A DNA stretch of 64,000 bases, taken from the NCBI RefSeq assembly GCF_964199755.1, contig NC_133900.1, forward strand, positions 80,522,727 through 80,586,726. The letters are read 5' to 3'. The stretch is from Larus michahellis (taxonomy: Eukaryota > Chordata > Aves > Charadriiformes > Laridae). Below the pieces are notes generated by a model. It was not told the DNA's origin. It worked only from the letters and a program-made list of their open reading frames with translations, and did no database searches. This document shows, one piece after another, positions 57,210 to 64,000 of the stretch. The position numbers and the translations under genes are program-made. The stretch's first letter is position 1. Each line of letters opens with the position of its first letter.

Positions 57210-59370
57210 TCCATTAGGATATCGCCCCCTGTCCGCTGGTGCTCTAATCTTCGATGGCTCTGGCTCTTGAGGCATTACATTTCTGATGAATCTCAGACTT
57301 TTTCACATTTTATTCAGTTTCAATTTAGTATCCGTAAGATCTAAATTCACCTGGTGATCTTGTAATGCGGCTTTACTGGATAAGGAAGAAAATTAATTCC
57401 ACACAAATTCTGACCGGAATAGAGGTGTAAGAGCTCCGAAGGGTTTGACTAGCCTGCTGAGTCATAGAGATTGTCTAATTAAATAGCATCTCTGCTAATC
57501 CAGAGAAGAGTCCACGGTATCACCTATATCATTCCCTACAGCATTAATCTCTAGTTGAGGGAGAACAAATACTTTGGGAGCACTTGCCAGAATATTTTTC
57601 CATGCTTTAGCAGAGAACAGTAAGGTTTCTCTGCTTCAATTTTTTCTTCAAAAAAAAAAAAAAAAAAGCTTATACTTTCACCCCTGAAGCTTTGAGCGTC
57701 TCCACAACCTCCGTATACATGTATCTGTATGGCCGCCTGCCAACAAATTTGGAACCTCCCTGCCAACCTCGATTTACCAATGAGTTGAGTCTCAGCGTGA
57801 CGGGCTCCCAGTAGAGAAGACTATCGGTGCTCCAGTACAGAACAAGCTATAGAAGGCAATTTAACCTTACTAGACTTAAAAGAAATCTAGAAAAGCTTCT
57901 CAAAAGACTAGCTCACAGCAAGACGACTTTTCTTAGTTCTGCAGCTCACATTTTCCTTTGCTTGCAACCTCTGTTTAATTAACACGACCTACCTTTGAAC
58001 ACATTAGATTATTGCTCAAGAGCAAACACTGAAACAAGAAATTAAACCAACACATTTTGTACAGAAAAAGAAAAAGCCTTCAGAATTCGTCTTTTTTAAA
58101 GAGAAGAGTTTTCACTACCAGAACAAAACGCTCTGAGGAGCTGACACTGCAACCTGCAGCCAGACAAGAGTTTAGCAGGTCAGACCCCAGCAGAGTTTGG
58201 CTCCGTAGATGACCTGCCTTTTCAGAGGGCAGACATTAGGACTGCTCCAGTGACAAAAAGCCACATTATAGTGGCCAGGGGCAGCCCTGTGAGTGCCTCT
58301 GTGGGAGCACCCTGGCCATCTAGGGAGAGACGTCAGTAAAATCCAATGGGAGTGGGGATACAATCAAGGGAAAGGTCCCTAAAGCACCACAGAGGCATAC
58401 ACAAAGGACTGCAAAAGGCAATTTAAAATAAACCTTAATGAAAACACCAATTCCCTGCTGGGCGCTGCGCGTGGGCCTGACCCATCTCCTGCAGCTCACA
58501 CAGCCTGGCTCTCCTCTCGCCTGCCACTGGCAAACACGGAAAGGGAGGGGACAGCAAATAACTGAACCTGGTAGTCCTTGATCTGCAGCTGGTCGCTTGA
58601 TCCACTTCACCTGCTGCTGGACGCAGCACCCATATCCCTGCAGCCAAGGAAAATTAAGGACCGCTTGTCCTGCCTCATTCCTCTGCACCCCGGCTGCTGG
58701 AAGAGCGAAGGAAAACAAAGGGGGAGCTTGTCTGTACCAAAAGTTTTACCCCTTCTGAGGGTTTGTTTTCGGGAGATCAGGTGGCTGCCAGGCTCCTCGG
58801 CGGTTGCTGCCAGCTCGTTTTAAAGTTTGAACGGCGCAAGAAACGTTCTGCAACAAACACAAACCGAGTTCCTTGGCTGATTTCCAGCGAGGCCTGAAGG
58901 GCTGCCTTTTTTCGGCTTTTTTTCATCGCAGGAAGTCTGGAGTCAGCTTTAGGTGATTTATGCTTTGGCTGGGGATCCGGTGAATAAAGCACACACCCAT
59001 TCTCAGACTGAAGGGACGGTGTCACAGAACATTTAATGGACAAAAGAAAGAATGACAGTTTGACTGTTATGAGCAAGAACTTCTAAAAAATGGAGAATTT
59101 AGCAGGGGAGCCTCCAGTGTATCCCAGGGACAGACATTCCCACTTCACATATATTGCCTTTTTATTAAAGCACAAAATGCCAGCTGGGGACGCCCCATCC
59201 GGGCAAAGCACCAAAGTACACTCATTAAGAAAACAGCAATAGCACCGATTTTGCTTACCTGAAAGTTAGGAGAAATCCAAGATGAAGGAAATTGGCCCAC
59301 ACTTCTGAGCAGTACTTCGGCTGCGTACCTCTGATATTTGCATTTATTACTAAAAGTGAAGAATGGCATC
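57210..59370. other. Inferred TLR3 5' intron, distal part
   Basis: No exon or known repeat was recognised. A run of A residues lies at 57650-57667. Longer open frames near 58.3-58.7 kb have no recognised similarity. Confidence 0.4.
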
Positions 59371-59377
59371 CACTTAC

Positions 59378-59470
59378 CGCTGCGGCCTTTATCTCCCTCA
59401 CCTTGGGGGTGTCCGGGGACTGCGTAAGATTCTCAGCACACGAAAACCATGAGGAAACACTCTGCCCGGA
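59378..59470 (-). ncRNA. TLR3: Probable TLR3 non-coding first exon (5' UTR)
   Basis: This is part of a protein-coding mRNA, not a separate RNA gene. TLR3 coding starts eight bases after an acceptor, so an upstream 5' UTR exon must exist. A GTAAGT donor (59377-59372) after GCCGCAGCG in CpG-rich DNA is the best candidate, with a second donor-like GTGAGG about 22 bases upstream. The start site should lie just below the ISRE-like site. The right edge is a guess. Confidence 0.45.
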
Positions 59471-59480
59471 GCAGGAAGAA

Positions 59481-59494
59481 GTGAAACCGAAAGC
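59481..59494 (+). promoter_or_regulatory. ISRE-like IRF/STAT-binding element at the TLR3 promoter
   Basis: GTGAAACCGAAAGC fits the interferon-stimulated response element core GAAANNGAAA. GGAAGAA just before it adds an ETS-like half site. TLR3 is known to be interferon-inducible through a promoter ISRE in mammals. Position about 100 bases upstream of the candidate first-exon donor supports the promoter assignment. Confidence 0.6.
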
Positions 59495-59584
59495 GGGGAT
59501 GGGCTCGCCGCGCTGTGGGAAGCCGGTCCTGCGGCCGGGAGGCGGTGGCTGCCCCCCGCCGGTTGGCGAGGCGAGCGTCCGCCC

Positions 59585-59920
59585 CGAACCGCGGGACCAG
59601 CAGCCCCCCGAGCCACCCAGCAACCCCCGAGCCGCGGGGCAGCATCCCCCCGAGCCACCCAGCATCCCCCCGAGCCGCGGGGCAAGCACCTCCCGAACCG
59701 CAGGGCAGCATCCCCCCGAGCCGCGGGGCGAGCACCTCCCCAACCGCAGGGCAGCATCCCCCCGAGCCACCCAGCATCCCCCCGAGCCGCGGGGCGAGCA
59801 ACTCCCGAACCGCAGGGCAGCATCCCCCCGAGCCGCCCAGCATCCCTCGAGCCGCGGGACGAGCATCCCCCGAAAAGCAGGTTCAGCATCCCCCCCAGGA
59901 TGCGGGGCGAGCATCCCCGG
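59585..59920 (+). repeat. CpG-rich minisatellite upstream of the TLR3 promoter
   Basis: Units of about 22-33 bases alternate between GCATCCCCCCGAGCCGCGGGG, GCATCCCCCCGAGCCACCCA and CACCTCCCGAACCGCAGGGC types. Long open frames in several phases are repeat translations without gene support. Confidence 0.9.
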
Positions 59921-59989
59921 AGCCGGCGCAGCCGCTGCGGTCCCTTCCGCACCGAATTTCCCTGCCCTGAAACGTTTCAGAGGTGCCGA

Positions 59990-61560
59990 GGGCGGAGATC
60001 ACCCCTAAGCCCAGAGTCGGGGGTCAGCATCACACAATCCTACTTGTAACTTGGAAACAATTTATTCCTGGCTAATTCCATGGTCTCTGAAAATCCTTCA
60101 GGACACATCCCAAAAGCAGATATGCTGAGTGGCAGATTACTGACATAGGAATATTGCTCTTTTAATGTAGAAACAAAGCACCAATAGGTTCCTACAGAAC
60201 CACATAAAGTATGCCTTTTTAAAATGAACTTTGTTCATGTGAGAAAGTAATATATTACATTTTTAAGTGATAATAACATATTTTCTATTGTATTAAAAAT
60301 AAGAAATTGCTTCAAAAGTCCAAGTGAAAGTTTTAGGGACAGCTTTTAGATGTGTGTCCTCTTCATACTGTTTGTGAGTTCACGTGGCCCTGCTTTCCCA
60401 GGGACCTGACCATCAGTTCCCTGGAGGGGACGTCCTCAGTACGAGCTTCTGGATGTGACAAAAGGCGCTACTGCTTTGACTATATTGCCATCGATAAATC
60501 CTCTGCAGGGTTCACCCAGCCATACTTAGGACACAACAGCAGCACTGAGTTCAGCTTAAATTTTTAGGTAGTAGTGCTGTCCCTCCTGAGTAGAGAGTGG
60601 GTAGCTGCAGCCTCACCCAGAATTCTTCATTCAAAGCTCTAATTCTTCATTCAAAGCTCTAATTCTTCATTCAAAGCTCTACTTCATTCAAAGTGTTTGA
60701 AATTGCAGTCTGCGGCAATGTGCTAACTGCCTGCCCACCAGGAGCTCTGGGAAGCGAGGTCTCTACCCTATGTCCCATTAAATCTGGGACCACTGAGAGG
60801 TTTGCTGTGAGGCCCTGGGAGGCAGGCTGGCTACCAAAGAGGTCAGGGCCCACCTTTTCTACTCCTTCTCTCTGAATTCTTTCAGGAACTGCCTAATATT
60901 TATTCTTGAGGTTAGGACACTGAAACTGAGACCAGAACCAAGCTTCTTAGGAGCTGGAAGGCTCTAAAGTCTGGGTCATTCCCATTTCACGGTTAAACCT
61001 TGATCATCCCTTTCATCTTGCTATGGGAAGAGCAAATTTCTGTTCTGTGCTGCCCTGTGGGCTTCTGCACTGGATAAGGTCATTTGATCCTAAGCACAGC
61101 CACCTGAAGTCACATCAAGTTACTCTGAAGAGGATTTTCCCTTTGTGTTTTGGAAGAGAAGAGATCACACTGGTGGTAAAGCAGCCCAATAATTAACAAT
61201 GGTTGCGGGTCATTTTTCTAGCATAGCAATACTGTCAGGAATTTTGCCTCCTATCTTCCCCCTACACCATAATCATATGGCAGATAAAGCATGCTCTTTG
61301 ATCTCCCCTCACAATTTATTCCCTCTCAACCCTCTCTTCCCTATACATGGAGGGGACTATTAGGAAGCTGGAGTTGATTCAGGCACCATGGAGGAAAACC
61401 ATCTGATGCTGATGAAGCTACTGATTTTATCAGTAATGCCTTTCCAACACTCCAGCCTTAGAATATAACGTCAGTGGCTCAGGGAGACAATAGCACAAAA
61501 ACTCCACTCCTTTGTGGAACGCTTGCACCAGGGACGAGAATATCAATTTTATTACAGAAA
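59990..61560. other. Intergenic DNA upstream of TLR3
   Basis: Apart from the 20-bp tandem repeat at 60621 nothing was recognised. Confidence 0.5.
60621..60693 (+). repeat. 20-bp tandem repeat, 3.6 copies
   Basis: AATTCTTCATTCAAAGCTCT occurs three times exactly in a row (60621, 60641, 60661), followed by a partial copy. Confidence 0.98.
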
Positions 61561-61565
61561 ATTTC

Positions 61566-62140
61566 ATAGAATCACGGAATCATAGAATGGTTTAGATTGG
61601 AAGGGACCTTAAAGATCATCCAGTTCCAACCCCCGGCCCTGGGCAGGGACACCTCCCACCAGACCAGGTTGCTCACAGCCCCGTCCAGCCTGGCCTTGAA
61701 CCCCTCCAGGGATGGGGCATTGACAGCTTCTCTGGGTAACCTGGGCCAGGGGCTCACCACCCTCACAGCAAAGAATTTCTTCCTAAGATCCCATCTAAAT
61801 CTCCCCTCTTTCAGTTTAAAACTGTTACCCCTTGTCCTATGGCTCCCCTCCCTGTTCCAGAGTCCCTCCCCATCTCTCCTGGAGCCCCTTTAGGGACTGG
61901 AAGGGGCTCTAAGGTCTCTCTGGAGCCTTCTCTTCTCCAGGCCGAACCCCCCCAACTCTCTCAGCCTGTCCTCCCAGCAGAGGGGCTCCAGCCCTCTGAG
62001 CGTATTCGTGGTCTCCTCTGGACTTGCTCCAACAGGTCCACGTCTTTCCTGTGCTGAGGGCCCCAGAGCTGGATGCAGTATTCCAGGTGGGGTCTCCCCA
62101 GAGCGGAGCAGAGGTCAGAATCCCCTCCCTCAACCTGCTG
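61566..62140 (-). mobile_element. CR1 LINE, 5'-truncated
   Basis: Inverted 3' end with ATAGAATCACGGAATCATAG, then GGTTTAGATTGGAAGGGACC, through GTATTCCAGGTGGGGTCTC. Same subfamily as the 1.2, 44.6 and 54.2 kb copies. Confidence 0.93.
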
Positions 62141-62144
62141 CTTT

Positions 62145-63115
62145 TTCAAAGCAACAAAGTTCTTGCAGAGATTTTGTAGTATGATTTACAAGAACCAGCA
62201 GACACTACTGTGCAAGATAGACTCTAGGGCATACACAAGCAGTGCAGGTTCAGCCATTATGGGTATTTCTGAGGCAGAGGACAAAGCAGACACATCTGTG
62301 CATATTTCAGTGGTGTGAAATCACATCAGGCTCTCACGTTGCCGTAACTCCACTGTAGCTTACTTTAAACTGTACTTATGTTTTCAAGTGCTGGAAAGAA
62401 CGTGGCAAACTCATAATGGAGAGGAATGTCAAGCAATCCACACGTCCAGAGAATATTTTAGGAAAAAAACCCCAAACAGTGCAAAAACTAGGCAATGCTC
62501 CCACATGGTGGTCGAGGAAAGCAGCTTGAATGAGGTGGTTCTGAATGGTGACAAAAGGCAGCCAGGTAAAATTCTGGCACTGTAGCCGTATCACATATAT
62601 CTTTAGCAGCGGAGTCCCCGGTTCTGCACAGACCCAATTTAAGCTTATCTGGGCTATAAGCGCAGAAGGGTGGGGACGTAAGTACAGTATCTCACGGAAC
62701 ATTCCCAGAGCAAACATGCCACCACAACTTAGCTGAGAATAAAAGCTAAAAGGAAATCTACTGATTGTATCTTCAGATACAAACAAGTATATTAACGTAG
62801 CACATGGCTAATTGGACTTCAGTGTCTTTGCAAACTGCAAGTCAGACTACAGGCATCAGGGGGAAGACCCAAACTGATGGAACACAGGCAGACGCTTCCC
62901 TTGACTGTCAGCCACTTGAACGGTGAAAGCTCCGTGTGTTGTGGTTGGATTCAGACATCCCATGCGGCAAGGAATGGGTTCGCACAAATAGAATTTAAAG
63001 ATGTCTGGAAGGGAGCCTAGCTACCAGGAGAGAGAAAGCAGGGAAGAGCAGAGAGCCGAACAGTTAAGACCTGAGGCAAGTCTTGACAAGGGACATCCTG
63101 CAACATGAAGGTGAC
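62145..63115. other. Intergenic DNA between CR1 copies
   Basis: No gene or repeat recognised. Confidence 0.5.
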
Positions 63116-63117
63116 TA

Positions 63118-63690
63118 GAATCATAGAATCATTTAGGTTGGAAAAGACCCTTGGGATCATCGAGTCCAACCATCAACCCCACTCTACAAAGTTCTCCCTT
63201 ACACCATATCCCCCAACACCACATCTAAACGAGTCTTAAACACATCCAGGGATGGGGACTCCACCACCTCCCTGGGCAGCCTATTCCAGTGTCTGACCAC
63301 TCTTTCTGGGAAGAATTTTTTCCTAATGTCCAGCCTAAACCTACCCTGCTGCAGCTTGAACCCATTCCCTCTTGTTCTATTCCTAATTGCCAATGAGAAG
63401 AGACCAGCACCAACCTCTCTACAATGTCCTTTCAAGTAGTTGTAGAGAGCGATAAGGTCTCCCCTCAGCCTCCTCTTCCTCAAACTAAGCAGTCCCAGCT
63501 CCTTCAATCGCTCCTCATAAGATTTATTCTCCAGGCCCTTCACCAGCTTCGTTGCCCTCCTCTGCACTCGCTCCAGCACCTCGACATCTCTCTCGTATTG
63601 AGGTGCCCAGAACTGGACACAATACTCCAGGTGTGGCCTCACCAGTGCTGAGTACAGGGGGACAATCACCTCCCTCCTTCTGCCGGTCAC
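63118..63690 (-). mobile_element. CR1 LINE, 5'-truncated, with open C-terminal ORF2 piece
   Basis: The inverted 3' end (AGAATCATAGAATCATTTAGG, GATCATCGAGTCCAACC) leads to a minus-strand frame open for about 160 codons of CR1 ([40 protein letters not shown]). It resembles the 20.2 kb copy in coding sequence. Confidence 0.94.
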
Positions 63691-63743
63691 AAGAAGGAAG
63701 GACAGTGTGGCAGACAGAGTTACCTTGCATCTGCCTCCAGATT

Positions 63744-63822
63744 CCAAGTTTAATGAATTCTCCAGATTCAGTTAAGTTTGATGAATTCAGCCAAGTTTGA
63801 TGAATTCAGCCAGGTTTAATTG
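63744..63822 (+). repeat. Short tandem repeat (about 19 bp unit)
   Basis: CCAAGTTTGATGAATTCAG-like units repeat three to four times with changes, directly beside the truncated end of the CR1 copy. Confidence 0.85.
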
Positions 63823-64000
63823 TGCTGTTGAATGAATCTAACAGATCAAGTGCCTTTTGGGTGCAATAGTTCCTTTAGGGCTGCTCACCCATCACTGCTA
63901 ATTTACAGGTTGTAAAAACTGAATTACATTAGCTTTTTGCTAAAGAGTACCTGAGGACTGACACGCAGATCAATGGTAAGGCAGACTATGTTCATTAGTG

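Noticed and set aside
59255-60008. Pro/Arg/Gly-rich frames of 136-238 codons upstream of TLR3
   Set aside because: All are translations of the CpG-rich minisatellite in different frames; none shows a family motif or splice context.

Overview
This is a vertebrate nuclear window, almost certainly from a bird. It is intron-rich, carries about 24 CR1 non-LTR retrotransposon copies or fragments of several ages (typical 3' ends such as ATTCTATGATTCTATGA), and has avian ERVL-type solo LTRs. All host genes read on the minus strand. Their order, right to left, is TLR3 > FAM149A > CYP4V2, the same block as in other vertebrates (human 4q35). No bacterial-type feature, CRISPR array, tRNA or rRNA gene was seen.

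Layout. 1-740: first coding exon of CYP4V2; the rest lies off the left edge. 740-9,550: intergenic DNA with CR1 copies, a worn LTR, and a decayed CYP4V2-like fragment (6.4-6.9 kb) with a stop and frameshifts. 9,997-44,274: FAM149A, reconstructed here as 13 coding exons with consistent splice phases (about 656 codons). Its roughly 19 kb first intron contains a second CpG-rich island (28.3-28.7 kb) with a splice donor of compatible phase, possibly an alternative first exon. A 0.74 kb G-rich minisatellite directly follows exon 1. 44.3-48.8 kb: intergenic, with young and ancient CR1 pieces. 48,820-55,832: the complete TLR3 coding region in four exons (904 aa). 55.9-59.5 kb: TLR3 5' intron with a tandem duplication and a solo LTR, then a probable non-coding first exon (ending 59,378) and an interferon-response-type element (59,481-59,494), next to a CpG-rich minisatellite. 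60-64 kb: intergenic, with two CR1 copies and short tandem repeats.

Function. TLR3 is an endosomal receptor for double-stranded RNA that signals through TRIF to interferon; the ISRE-like site fits interferon-inducible expression. CYP4V2 is an ER fatty-acid omega-hydroxylase. FAM149A is a conserved protein of unknown function with a DUF3719 region. They share synteny, not a pathway. I did not find a clearly new biological system. The best leads are the candidate second FAM149A promoter/exon, the CYP4V2 relic, the minisatellites at both CpG-island starts, the TLR3 promoter inference, and an unidentified A-tailed retroposed-looking sequence at 36.4 kb. Exon boundaries were read by eye from splice signals, phase and remembered family similarity, with no alignment run.
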